Source of the DNA: Rhizonema sp. PD37
GTDB lineage: Bacteria > Cyanobacteriota > Cyanobacteriia > Cyanobacteriales > Nostocaceae
Direction: 5' to 3'
NCBI GenBank assembly: GCA_029379215.1
Contig: JAQYWO010000007.1
Location: 1 to 64,000, forward strand
Length of the DNA: 64,000 nucleotides
Shown here: positions 25,878 to 34,088 of the stretch, one piece after another
How positions within the stretch are numbered: position 1 is the stretch's first letter
How the letters are laid out: each line of letters opens with the position of its first letter
Notes under the pieces: model-generated
What the model saw: only the letters and a program-made list of their open reading frames with translations
The model's database searches: none
Told to the model about the DNA's origin: nothing
Translations under genes and position numbers: made by a program

Positions 25878-26797
25878 CGCCTCTTCTTGGAAAACGCAGG
25901 TGTAACTGCAAAATTCACCCGTACCAGACTGCTCGGTGCTAGTCTTATCAAACGTGACTGGCTATTCTTTTCAATGAAATATTTATTAGGTGCCAATGCA
26001 TATCCCGGTAAGCTACTCAGATCCAGCGTTGCTGAGCGATAGCCAGCAATGACGTTTGGTAGCGAGAATAGTCCATTAGCATCTGTGACGATGCGATTAC
26101 CATCATCCATGTAGATTACGGCATTCGGGACTCCAGGTTCGTTGGGTTGCTGCTCGCCGTCAAAGTTCTTGTCGATAAACACTCGACCAATTAAGGTGCC
26201 ACAATCAGAAACTATACCCGGTCGAATCCGCAATTGATAGCTGGCTTGGTTACTTGTGAGGTTACCGGATCTGGCTTGTGCCAAATTTCTGCCATCTCCT
26301 CGAACTCCGTCTGGTGTCACTTCGACTGCATAACTGACACTCAAGCTTTGGTTTGGTGCTAATACTCCTGTCGCGGTAATTGTGATGTTCCGATTTGTAC
26401 TTTGGCTAGCTGTTACCGGGACTGACTGAGATCCGATAGAACCTCTGAGCGATCGCGAAATGAATCGCAAACCAAAAGGAAGTCTGTCAGTAATCGTGAC
26501 ATTCGTTACAGAAGAGTTCCCTGTATTTCTAATTGTCAGACGGTAAACCACAGTATCCCCCGGTTCAGCTGCTGCCCGATCAGCTGTTTTGATCACCTGT
26601 AAAGCTCCTTGCCCGGCTGTGAAAGTCACCGGATTGGAGTCAACTCTTCCTGTTATGTTGTCTGCTCCACCGTTAGCCGTGTTTGATATGGCTCCCGTTT
26701 GAGCAACAGAGGGAATGATTTTGTAAGTGATAATACTTAGGGAGAAAAAGGCAAAAAAGAGGCTCCCTTGCCTCAGCCATGAAATTTTAGATGTCAT
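25874..26797 (-). CDS. DUF11 plus SdrD_B surface protein, operon gene 1
   Basis: A 307-residue exported protein, first of the four-gene surface operon. The signal peptide is about 10-32 (LFFAFFSLSIITYKIIPSVAQ). A DUF11/conserved-repeat Ig-like domain spans about 65-185 (VIKTADRAAAEPGDTVVYRLTIRNTGNSSVTNVTITDRLP), and a SdrD_B/Cna-B-like domain about 200-285 (LIGRVFIDKNFDGEQQPNEPGVPNAVIYMDDGNRIVTDANGLF). The C-terminus ends SKKRR and lacks an anchor. Its stop overlaps the start of the barrel gene by four bases. DUF11 domains are common in large adhesins and envelope proteins; the present copy is short and may be a barrel-associated adaptor. Confidence 0.85.
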   Translation of the reverse strand: MTSKISWLRQGSLFFAFFSLSIITYKIIPSVAQTGAISNTANGGADNITGRVDSNPVTFTAGQGALQVIKTADRAAAEPGDTVVYRLTIRNTGNSSVTNVTITDRLPFGLRFISRSLRGSIGSQSVPVTASQSTNRNITITATGVLAPNQSLSVSYAVEVTPDGVRGDGRNLAQARSGNLTSNQASYQLRIRPGIVSDCGTLIGRVFIDKNFDGEQQPNEPGVPNAVIYMDDGNRIVTDANGLFSLPNVIAGYRSATLDLSSLPGYALAPNKYFIEKNSQSRLIRLAPSSLVRVNFAVTPAFSKKRR

Positions 26798-29077
26798 TGG
26801 AAGGCATCAAGAAATAGCAAAACATTTTCAAGTACGTTTATGTTCTTAACTAAAAGACCAAATTTTCCTTACGGTGCTTGAATTCCCAAGTATGCCAAGC
26901 ATAGTAGCAGCAAAAATCACTTAGGTGTACTTGGACTTTGATGTCATCACAGTTTCTTCACCATATCTTCATTATTCGCTAATCAGAGCATATTACCAAA
27001 ATTATGTCAACAGTATAATTTCTTAGTGTTTACGTTATGGTAATTGCTGCTTTAGCCTTAAATAAGTGTTAGTGCTTATCTGAAAGTGACATACGGACAC
27101 GAGTAACCCTTTCATGACTTAGTTTACGCACGTATTACAGCATTGTCAGTGCAGCAATTGCGTAAAATCTTTAGAGTTAAACGGCACTTGTATTAAATTT
27201 TTTTCTGTAGATACACGCATTAAGGTAAAAGTTGCTCCCACATTCTATCGAGAAGTATGGCTTTTAATGGAGCAATATCCTGAAGAAATAAACTCTTCAC
27301 AAAATATTGATACAACCCCACATCTTATACTTTCCTTTATCGTCTGTTTAAAGAAAGCATAATTGTTTAAGTTTGTTTACGTAAGAAACACAGTAGCGAT
27401 GTTGACGGGAAGCACCGCCATAGTAAATTATGACCACTCGTGACACTACGAGAGTTTGGAAACGCAGGTATGACAAACCTATAAGTACAGCTAATACATA
27501 AGAGACACGTTGCAATGCTACACGCTTACTCTTAGTAGTTGTGCTACTCAACTATCAAGTATATCAGCCCAATTTTATTTTTAGAACACCCATCGCTTGT
27601 AACTTGAACAAACTGTAGAACGTTGACTAATTGATGCGGAAATTCCCGTATCAAGTTAGTTTCCGCTTACATACATTCATCACATTTGCTGCTAACTAAA
27701 CTTGTTTCTAATAAATAATACAGGAAACGATGCCATAAATTAGATTAAATTTGTATTTTTTAGTGAACACTTCAGTAATATTAACCAGATAGTCTTTAAA
27801 AGGAATTAATAATATCCAAACAATCTCAGTATTTTTATCCTCTTTTCGAGAAGACTCTCACCCGTATTCGGATATTTATCTTCTAAAAATTAAATCTAAA
27901 AATAGAAATGTATGACTCTAGCTATACCCCAGTTATGCCACTCAAGAGTGTTGGTGCGTTTGTGTCTTGTATCTTTGCGCTAAGGTAAGCATTTGCGGCT
28001 GGGGTACTCTTCTTAAGATTGTAATCCTAGTTACAATAAACTGCTATACGAACAGCAATCATAAGATATATATTTTTCAGATAAATAAATATCCATGTTT
28101 ATGTATTAAAGTCAATCCTATTAGTGCCACTTTCTTAAGTATCATTTTTAATGAAAGTGAGAGTTTTAGGCAGCTACCATCTGTAAATCAAGAGCTTTAT
28201 GTGTGAACCCAAGCAAGAAGCTCGCGCATAGGCGAATCTTCTGTCCGCTAGAGGCAAGCGACTACAACTCTCGTTCTAGTTTGACGGAGTCGCAATTTAT
28301 TCTTATGCATATCCTTTAGAGAGAGATTAAAACTGATATCATGTTTGGTTGAACACTTATAATAAAGTTTGGATCTGTGCTGTCTTCTATACAACAGTCT
28401 GAGAGCGAAGACAGCGCAACTCCAAACCTATTTTTATCTATAACCCATTTACCGAACATGATCTGATGGAAAAATTTAGGTCATAGCTCAGTTGCGTCTA
28501 GAATTATAAATAATAGAAGGAAACGAGTTAGAGTATGAATTAGCCTCAAGCATTCGGCGTACTCTGTTGGAGAACCCGTAGGCTAGCCGTTCAAAGCAGA
28601 GTAGGCAAGATAGTGCGCTCTCACGGCGACTGGTGCTCTTAGTTCTTCGGCTTGAAGCAACATGCTGAGCAAAGATGAGGCAGCGTGCATAGGGCGTTTT
28701 CCCACGCCCAGATGACTGTCGTCACAAAGATTGTTATTTAATCAACAGGGAAAACAAGAGTTTTGGCGATTTGGTCATTTACTATGGCAGCTTGATCTGA
28801 CATGGCTAGAGTTAATTCCTAGACAGTCATGAAACTTATTGTCACTATTTTTGAAACTCACACTGTCAAGAGAAGAACTTGAAGGATGTGAAGATATTTC
28901 AGCCAAATGTGTTACATCTAGCGATCAGGCACTCCCAGCAGCGTTCATCACTAAACATTCAAACTTGAGCTTTAAGCTTGCATTATGATTTGCAAGAGTA
29001 TGATTTAAGCCAGCTATGCATACACTGTTGCTTTCATAGCTGACTTTTGCAGTGCTGACATCTGAGTGGTTCAGTTG
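26798..29077. other. 2.3-kb region without a credible gene
   Basis: No protein gene is supported. AT-rich frames at 27348-27551 and 27967-28206 lack ribosome sites and family resemblance. One open stretch on the + strand (about 27124-27361), with CxxC-like residues and YREVWLLMEQYPEEI, has no start codon and may be a relic. The region contains a structured RNA candidate (28338-28462) and cyanobacterial repeat debris around 28210-28270 and 28550-28610. The first 300 bases presumably hold the surface-operon promoter. Confidence 0.5.
28338..28462 (+). ncRNA. Candidate structured small RNA with nested inverted repeats
   Basis: A TATAAT box (28358-28363) is followed within a few bases by a long hairpin: GTTTGGATCTGTGCTGTCTTC (28367-28387, 21 bases) pairs with its near-complement at 28407-28427 across a 19-base loop, and a T-rich tail (CTATTTTTATC) follows. 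A second, outer inverted repeat (ATCATGTTTGGT at 28338-28349; ACCGAACATGAT at 28451-28462) encloses the hairpin. The box, hairpin and tail order fits a short non-coding RNA ending at an intrinsic terminator. No consensus -35 box is present, and the element could instead be a palindromic dispersed repeat. Confidence 0.4.
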
Positions 29078-29725
29078 TTAATACATATCATCGTATTCTG
29101 ATGTTTCCACTCGCCTTGGTTCAGTTCTCCGAGGTGGTAGAAACTCGGTACGACGCACGGGAGCAAGTGGTGGGGTGGGACCGTTATATGGATGAATAAC
29201 TTGTACGGTACGGCTAGGACGCTGTTTTGGTGAGAACAAAGCTAACACCCCAGCGACAACAACACCACCACCAATTGTTAGAGTCATACCTCCCACCGCC
29301 CAAACTATAGGTGAGGACCACCACGGAGTTTGAGATTCCTGCGGTTGCGCTTGTGTTAGAGCTTGGTTGTGTTGCGCGTTTACTTGTAGCTGATTATTGT
29401 AGTTTTGGATTTGGAACTGAATTTGCTGAATTTGAGTTTTGAGTTGGTCGTTTTCCTTCTTTAGGTTCTCGTTTTCCATCTTCACCCGTTCAACCGCAAC
29501 ACGCTCTTCAGTTGAAGGAGCATTAGGAATTGGTGCGTTTGGATATGCTGCTTGTCCGTAAGGAGAATATGACCCTGGTTGTACTACCGATGAAGGTGCA
29601 ACTACCGATGGCATTTGTGGGGTAAGGTAGTTAGGTTGTAGGGGAGTCCCCGTCCCTTTTAACAACAGAAGAGCTGCCAGCCCAGCTACAGCAACTCCAC
29701 CGATAAATGCCATACTTTCACTCAT
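29078..29725 (-). CDS. Two-TM coiled-coil membrane protein, unknown
   Basis: A 215-residue protein. An N-terminal TM segment (about 5-23, MAFIGGVAVAGLAALLLLKG) is followed by a Pro/Ala/Tyr linker, a coiled coil (about 72-120, ENENLKKENDQLKTQIQQIQFQIQNYNNQL), a second TM (about 138-165, PIVWAVGGMTLTIGGGVVVAGVLALF) and a basic, Pro/Arg-rich tail ending EYDDMY. I do not recognise a named family. The layout, two membrane anchors with a helical bundle between, is seen in septum or envelope scaffolds, but that is inference. It stands alone, next to the gene desert. Confidence 0.7.
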   Translation of the reverse strand: MSESMAFIGGVAVAGLAALLLLKGTGTPLQPNYLTPQMPSVVAPSSVVQPGSYSPYGQAAYPNAPIPNAPSTEERVAVERVKMENENLKKENDQLKTQIQQIQFQIQNYNNQLQVNAQHNQALTQAQPQESQTPWWSSPIVWAVGGMTLTIGGGVVVAGVLALFSPKQRPSRTVQVIHPYNGPTPPLAPVRRTEFLPPRRTEPRRVETSEYDDMY

Positions 29726-30039
29726 CGCCTTTACCCCTCAAAAGCGACGGAATAACAATTACTAGCGATTGACTCATACTCACACTCATAATCACACTCA
29801 TAATTTATACTCTACTTGACTTTACATATTAGCTAAATCAAATATTAATATACGATATCGATTGGATTTTATTAACGGCTTGATATCTGCCTTATATATT
29901 CAAGACTATATTTGTTAATTTGTCTACCGATTATTGTGACAAAAAACCATAGAAAACACATTTGTCTTTGAAAATGAGGAGTTAGGAGTCGGGAGTATAA
30001 GAGCTAAGAAGTTTCTCCCTCCTTCTTCACTCTCGACTC
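29726..30039. other. 314-bp intergenic region
   Basis: It contains the promoter side of the coiled-coil gene, with a tandem CTCATAATCACACTCATAAT duplication near 29779-29800, and a GAGTTAGGAGTCGGGAGT-type repeat around 29980-30050 whose complement (CTCCTAACTACTCCCAACTC) closes the 3' end of the DUF3007 gene. No gene seen. Confidence 0.5.
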
Positions 30040-30354
30040 CTAACTACTCCCAACTCCCCGCTCTTGTTCTATCTCAGATTGAATTCTCTCCACTTCTTCA
30101 GGAGAGAGTTCGTCTAGGCGTTTTTGGAGAAAGGCTTCTTCATATTGTTCTCGCTGTTGGTGGTACGTCATTTTCTTTCCCACTGCACGAAAAACATAAG
30201 TAAGTAACCAGCCAACCAGAACACTAACCAACAAGACTTGGCTCCATATACCAGCTTGCAAGTTATCTAAACCGATCAATTGCAATAGTACATATGCTAA
30301 ACCGCCTCCAATAAAAACTCCAAAGCCAATTCCAACAGCGTCAATGCGTCGCAT
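30040..30354 (-). CDS. DUF3007 family membrane protein
   Basis: A 104-residue membrane protein of the DUF3007 family, conserved in cyanobacteria and plastid lineages. It starts MRRIDAVGIGFGVFIGGGLAYVLL with one TM at about 8-26 and a second at about 38-56 (IWSQVLLVSVLVGWLLTYVFRAV), then a charged, helical C-terminus (YEEAFLQKRLDELSPEEVERIQSEIE). In many cyanobacteria it lies next to ndhL, and here ndhL is the next gene upstream on the same strand, although 529 bases away. Its function is not established; the gene order hints at NDH-1 biogenesis or photosynthetic membranes. The last codons run into a dispersed repeat. Confidence 0.85.
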   Translation of the reverse strand: MRRIDAVGIGFGVFIGGGLAYVLLQLIGLDNLQAGIWSQVLLVSVLVGWLLTYVFRAVGKKMTYHQQREQYEEAFLQKRLDELSPEEVERIQSEIEQERGVGSS

Positions 30355-30883
30355 AAGAGTTATGACTACCACATAGTTGTTAATAATAACGTAAGTTGCT
30401 AGTTAATTTCTTTAAACGGTATCACAATGATTACAAAAAATCTTATTGAAAGTATTGCCTAATACTAAAATAGTAAATTTTATACATATAACAGATGGCT
30501 TTTTGATTACTAGCACATGGGGAGCGGAGATAGAGTTCTCATCCCAAACATCCCTCAAATTTGTATTCCCAGCTTTTTCATCTCGGCGGGATCGCTTTCC
30601 CTTGCGCTTTAGAAGTGCATCGCCCGAAGTCTGAGCAGCGACTTTCTGTGAGCAGAACTTCGGAGAGTTCCTGCCTCTGTTGGGAAGCAGTGTTCGGTGC
30701 TTAAATATTTCCAGACAAATTTTTAATTTTCCATTCGCGTAGCGTCTTGTGGAGAAGCGGTAGTAGCAACGTGGGTTAATATTTCACCCACGTCTAGAAG
30801 AGGCAACAGAGTAAGGAGCAGGGAAAATCGGTGGGATAATGCAGAAAGATCTCTATCGTTATCGTCCCTGTCCTTCTACCTTG
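30355..30883. other. Repeat-containing gap between DUF3007 and ndhL
   Basis: No gene seen. From about 30585 to 30770 it holds palindromic repeat debris (GGGATCGCTTTCCCTTGCGCTTTAGAAGTGC; CGAAGTCTGAGCAGCGAC; GCGTAGCGTCTTGTGGAGAAGC) of the kind scattered through Nostocales genomes. This probably separated the normally adjacent ndhL and DUF3007 genes. Confidence 0.55.
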
Positions 30884-31096
30884 TTAAGCTTCTACTTGTC
30901 GTCGCCGGGGTCGGAAATTCACAAATGGGGACAAAAGCAATAAACCGGGGAAGAAAAAGAATACCAGAAAGTACATAAAACCACGCTCAATAGAGGTAGC
31001 CGTGTACCACCGCAGTCTCAGGTATAGCAGCACAGCCGCTGGCATAACTAATAGATAAGCTCCAGCAAGAGCCAGATACAGTAGCGCTACAACCAT
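30884..31096 (-). CDS. ndhL: NAD(P)H-quinone oxidoreductase subunit L
   Basis: A 70-residue membrane subunit of the cyanobacterial NDH-1 complex, needed for respiratory and cyclic electron flow and for CO2 uptake forms of NDH-1. It begins [19 protein letters not shown] and has two TM helices (about 3-25 and 41-60) joined by a short loop ([33 protein letters not shown]), ending in a basic tail [10 protein letters not shown]. Length and both helices match the family closely. The next gene on the same strand is DUF3007, the usual neighbour. Confidence 0.93.
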   Translation of the reverse strand: MVVALLYLALAGAYLLVMPAAVLLYLRLRWYTATSIERGFMYFLVFFFFPGLLLLSPFVNFRPRRRQVEA

Positions 31097-31522
31097 AATC
31101 TCTAGCTATAAAGTGTACGTTTCTTCCATCATACGCTTAACGCCTAACTTGAGGGAAGCCTTGCCGATGGCTAACAGAGCATTTAGCAGTTAGTCATTAT
31201 ATCTCAGCATATTTTCTTTCTTTAGGTAGATAATTTTTGCTTGACATTTGGCATCATTGCCTATAGGAATTGAGCGAGAAAATTTTTTTATTGATATTCC
31301 TACTTCTTTGTGGAGTGAAAATAAGATACCCCTAATCTATAATCTCAAAGGAATTGAAAAAAAAAGCAAAAAATGCGGAAAAATGATGATAAATTTCCGA
31401 AAAATAGTGTAAATTAGTATGGGCAAGTTGAGAGGGCAAAAATTAACCCAAGAATTCCACTGCTGAAAGGTATGGGAATTTTAAAAACTCAACTTCGCAA
31501 AATGACTCCTAAGAATGGTTAG
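31097..31522. other. 426-bp divergent region, ndhL / tRNA-Leu
   Basis: It should carry the ndhL promoter on one strand and the tRNA-Leu promoter on the other. A TTGACA-like TTGACATTTGGCATC at about 31240 is present. An A-rich tract (31355-31380) precedes the tRNA. No ORF supported. Confidence 0.45.
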
Positions 31523-31912
31523 GGGGGTGTGGCGGAATGGTAGACGCTACGGACTTAGAAAACTGAGCCTTGTGGGAGAAATTCTTCAAGTGACTGCTCT
31601 CAAATTCAGGGAAACCTAACTCTGGTAACAGATAAGGCAATCCTGAGCCAAGCCGATTAAAGAGTAGTGAGTGATGAGTGATGAGGACATACAAAACAGA
31701 TGTACTGTTTGAAAAGTCTCTAGAACTCCGCCTCTCCTAACTCAGAATTTTTCGGAAGGTGCAGAGACTCGACGGGAGCTACCCTAACGTAAAGGCGAGG
31801 GTAAAGGGAGAGTCCAATTCTCAAAGCCTTATAAGGCAGCAGTGAAAGCTGCGGGAGAATGAAAATCCGTTGATCTTAAACGGTCGTGTGGGTTCAAGTC
31901 CCTCCACCCCCA
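31523..31912 (+). tRNA. trnL-UAA: tRNA-Leu(UAA), interrupted by a group I intron
   Basis: The 5' exon (31523-31556) begins GGGGGTGTGGCGGAATGG and ends in the anticodon loop at CTT; the 3' exon (31862-31912) begins AAAATCCGT and ends with CACCCCC and the discriminator A. The acceptor stem GGGGGTG/CACCCCC and anticodon stem ACGGA/TCCGT pair perfectly, and the joined exons give an 85-nt tRNA with anticodon UAA. CCA is not encoded. The intron splits the anticodon after its U, as in all known cyanobacterial and plastid tRNA-Leu(UAA) genes. Confidence 0.96.
31557..31861 (+). other. Group I self-splicing intron in tRNA-Leu(UAA)
   Basis: A 305-base intron. Conserved core parts are visible in order: the P1-side AGAAAACTGAGCCTT, the P4-P6 segment TCAGGGAAACCTAA ... 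AGGCAATCCTGAGCCAAGCC, the guanosine-site/P7 segment GGTGCAGAGACTCGACGGGAGC, the P8 CCCTAACG ... CGAGGGTAAAG, and the final AATG with terminal G. It codes for no homing endonuclease. The variable loop after GAGCCAAGCCGA carries a tandem TGAGTGATGAGTGATGAG-type repeat, longer than in the short Anabaena-type introns. Confidence 0.95.
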
Positions 31913-32024
31913 TTCAAAAATTTGTAGTTCGGTACTGCGTTTACTACAATGGAATGCAAGTAAGTTAGATAAAATACTTTTTGCTAGTTCATTCTGTGCT
32001 AGAGAATAGTAAAAAAGGTTAAAA

Positions 32025-32099
32025 ATGCCATTTCGACGTTTCTATTGGAGTTTGTTGAGTCCAACGGATTGCGAAGCTGCTGTTAAAAAGGCACAATAA
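32025..32099 (+). CDS. 24-codon ORF translationally coupled to tonB (candidate)
   Basis: A very short reading frame (MPFRRFYWSLLSPTDCEAAVKKAQ split by its composition into a basic/aromatic head and acidic tail) with AAGG upstream. Its TAA stop lies one base before the TonB start at 32101, so ribosomes ending here could reinitiate on tonB. It may be a leader peptide, a real micropeptide or a gene relic. I do not recognise it. Confidence 0.35.
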   Translation: MPFRRFYWSLLSPTDCEAAVKKAQ

Positions 32100-32100
32100 C

Positions 32101-34026
32101 ATGGCTAAGTCCGATCAATTCAAGCTCAACAGGAGTGATGACAACTTAGAACTAATCTTTGGTTTCGTTACTTCCATTCTTCTGCACATTATTGTATTTC
32201 TTGGAAGAAATTACTGGATGCATGCTTTTGCCCCCAACCAAAAGCCTGATATTTCCCAGTCGGTTCCGATTGAGATAGTGGAAGTGCCTCGCGATCGCAC
32301 TAGCACGCCTCTGAAAACCACTCGACGGGCTGCCAAAAATTCTGTTGCAGGCGGGAAAGTACAACCGGACAAACCTCTCTCTGCTAGACAACCACCATCA
32401 GCTACCTCAAAAAGCTCTGCTTCAAATCCAGCAAAGCAAAGTTCCTCTGAACCAGCACAAGCAAATTCATCAGAACTGACACAGCCTACAGTCTTACAAC
32501 CAAATTTACCAGAGCAAAAACTGCAACCTCAACAGCCACAAACAGCAGTTGTACCCACTGACACTCCTTCCCTTCCTCAACAGCCACAAACAGCAGTTGC
32601 ACCCACTGATACTCCATCACTACTTGACCGTCTCCACACAGCACTAATACCTTCCACTACACAGCCTGTACTTAAATCGAAACCACCGACAGTCGCACCC
32701 ACCAATACAGAGCCTGTACCTAAACAGCCACAAACATTAGTTGTACCCACAACTACACCGTCAGAACCCGACCGTCTGCGTACGGCACTGACACCCACCA
32801 ACATACCGCCAGTACCCGACCGTCTCCGCACGGCACTGAAACCCACCAACACACCACCAGAACCCGACCGTCTCCGCACGGCACTGACACCTACCAACAC
32901 ACCACCAGTACCTAAACCCCAACCCATCACTACACCGTCAGAACCCGACCGTCTCCGCACGGCACTGACACCTACCAACACACCACCAGTACCTAAACCC
33001 CAACCCATCACTACACCGTCAGAACCCGACCGTCTCCGCACGGCACTGACACCTACCAACACACCACCAGTACCTAAACCCCAACCCATCACTACACCGT
33101 CAGAACCCGACCGTCTCCGCACGGCACTGACACCTACCAACACACCACCAGTACCTAAACCCCAACCACAGGCAGTCCCATCCATAACGACACCGCCAGT
33201 ACCCAACCGTCTCCGCACGGCACTAACACCTACCAACACACCACCAGTACCTAAACCCCAGCTGCAAGCAGTTCCACCCACCACTACACCATCAATACCT
33301 AAACCAGCAAAATTGGCTGTAGCGCCTACCACTTCACCCCCAGTATCTAAACTCCAACGAAGAGTAGTTCCCACCACTACATTACTTGGTGGATCTTTAA
33401 CTCGACGTCAGGAAACTAAGAATAGGCTTGCCGCAAAATCTACTTCTTCGCAGTTGGGAACTGGGGCTATTTTGCGATCGCCCTCTCAAAATCGTCAATC
33501 TCTAAAATCAGGCACATCATCCTCTCAAGGTCGTCAATCTCTAAAATCAGGTGCAACATCCTCTCAAGGTCGTCAATCTTTAAAATCAGGTGCAGCTAGT
33601 CGTTTAGGCGGTCCGCTTAGTGTGTCTAGTCGTAATTTTGGGGGTAATTATCTAGCAGCCATACCTAATTCCAACCGCGTCAATGAAGGTCCTCAAGGTG
33701 TTGATGCTAGTCAAGATACAGATGATATATCCCCTTACCTAAATCAACTACAGGAACAAATCAGACAGCAGTGGATACCTGAAGCTACCCAAACTTCTCG
33801 ACGGACAGTGTTGCACTTTACTATTAATCGCTCCGGTCAAATGAGCGATCTTAAAATCGAACAACCTTCTGGATTTGAGGTTACTGATGAAGCCGCACTC
33901 AATGCTGTAAAGCGTGCAGCACCGTTTGGAGCTTTGCCCACGAACTACAAACACGATGTGATCCATATTCAATTTACATTTAATATTGATGTTTATGGAG
34001 GTCTAGATGTCAGGGGCGATTATTAA
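32101..34026 (+). CDS. TonB-family protein with long Pro-rich repeat linker
   Basis: A 641-residue energy transducer. One N-terminal TM helix (about 17-36, FGFVTSILLHIIVFLG) is followed by a disordered Ser/Pro/Thr linker of about 480 residues, then the C-terminal TonB domain (about 545-640: PYLNQLQEQIRQQW, VLHFTINRSGQMSDLKIEQPSGFEVTDEAALNAVKRAAPF). The linker contains eight RLRTAL/RLHTAL motifs, four of them in 27-residue units, and three NRQSLKSG/GRQSLKSG units after it. TonB spans the periplasm to drive outer-membrane receptors using ExbB/ExbD, which are not in the window. The linker is unusually long and its repeats are near-identical at DNA level. Confidence 0.88.
   Translation: MAKSDQFKLNRSDDNLELIFGFVTSILLHIIVFLGRNYWMHAFAPNQKPDISQSVPIEIVEVPRDRTSTPLKTTRRAAKNSVAGGKVQPDKPLSARQPPSATSKSSASNPAKQSSSEPAQANSSELTQPTVLQPNLPEQKLQPQQPQTAVVPTDTPSLPQQPQTAVAPTDTPSLLDRLHTALIPSTTQPVLKSKPPTVAPTNTEPVPKQPQTLVVPTTTPSEPDRLRTALTPTNIPPVPDRLRTALKPTNTPPEPDRLRTALTPTNTPPVPKPQPITTPSEPDRLRTALTPTNTPPVPKPQPITTPSEPDRLRTALTPTNTPPVPKPQPITTPSEPDRLRTALTPTNTPPVPKPQPQAVPSITTPPVPNRLRTALTPTNTPPVPKPQLQAVPPTTTPSIPKPAKLAVAPTTSPPVSKLQRRVVPTTTLLGGSLTRRQETKNRLAAKSTSSQLGTGAILRSPSQNRQSLKSGTSSSQGRQSLKSGATSSQGRQSLKSGAASRLGGPLSVSSRNFGGNYLAAIPNSNRVNEGPQGVDASQDTDDISPYLNQLQEQIRQQWIPEATQTSRRTVLHFTINRSGQMSDLKIEQPSGFEVTDEAALNAVKRAAPFGALPTNYKHDVIHIQFTFNIDVYGGLDVRGDY
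32764..33259 (+). repeat. 81-bp coding tandem repeat in the TonB linker
   Basis: Copies starting at 32860, 32941, 33022 and 33103 are spaced exactly 81 bp apart and are almost identical over their length, encoding EPDRLRTALTPTNTPPVPKP plus QPITTPS. Shorter and decayed units flank them (32764, 32812 and 33193). The repeat leaves the opposite strand open for 266 codons, which is a shadow and not a gene. Such near-identity suggests recent expansion by slippage or recombination. Confidence 0.9.
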
Positions 34027-34088
34027 GCTCATGGAAAAATCTCTGATACGTGGTGAAGAGCGTCTTGATGGTTGATAGTTGTTAATTA

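Noticed and set aside
27121..27361. Open stretch with YREVWLLMEQYPEEI and cysteines in the gene desert
   Set aside because: It reads plausibly as protein but has no start codon before the motif, no ribosome site and no family I recognise. Not listed as a gene.
32577..33377. 266-codon open frame on the - strand inside the TonB gene
   Set aside because: It is opposite the 81-bp repeats, whose composition and multiple-of-three period keep the other strand open. It has no ribosome site and its Gly/Val/Arg repeats mirror the TonB repeats.
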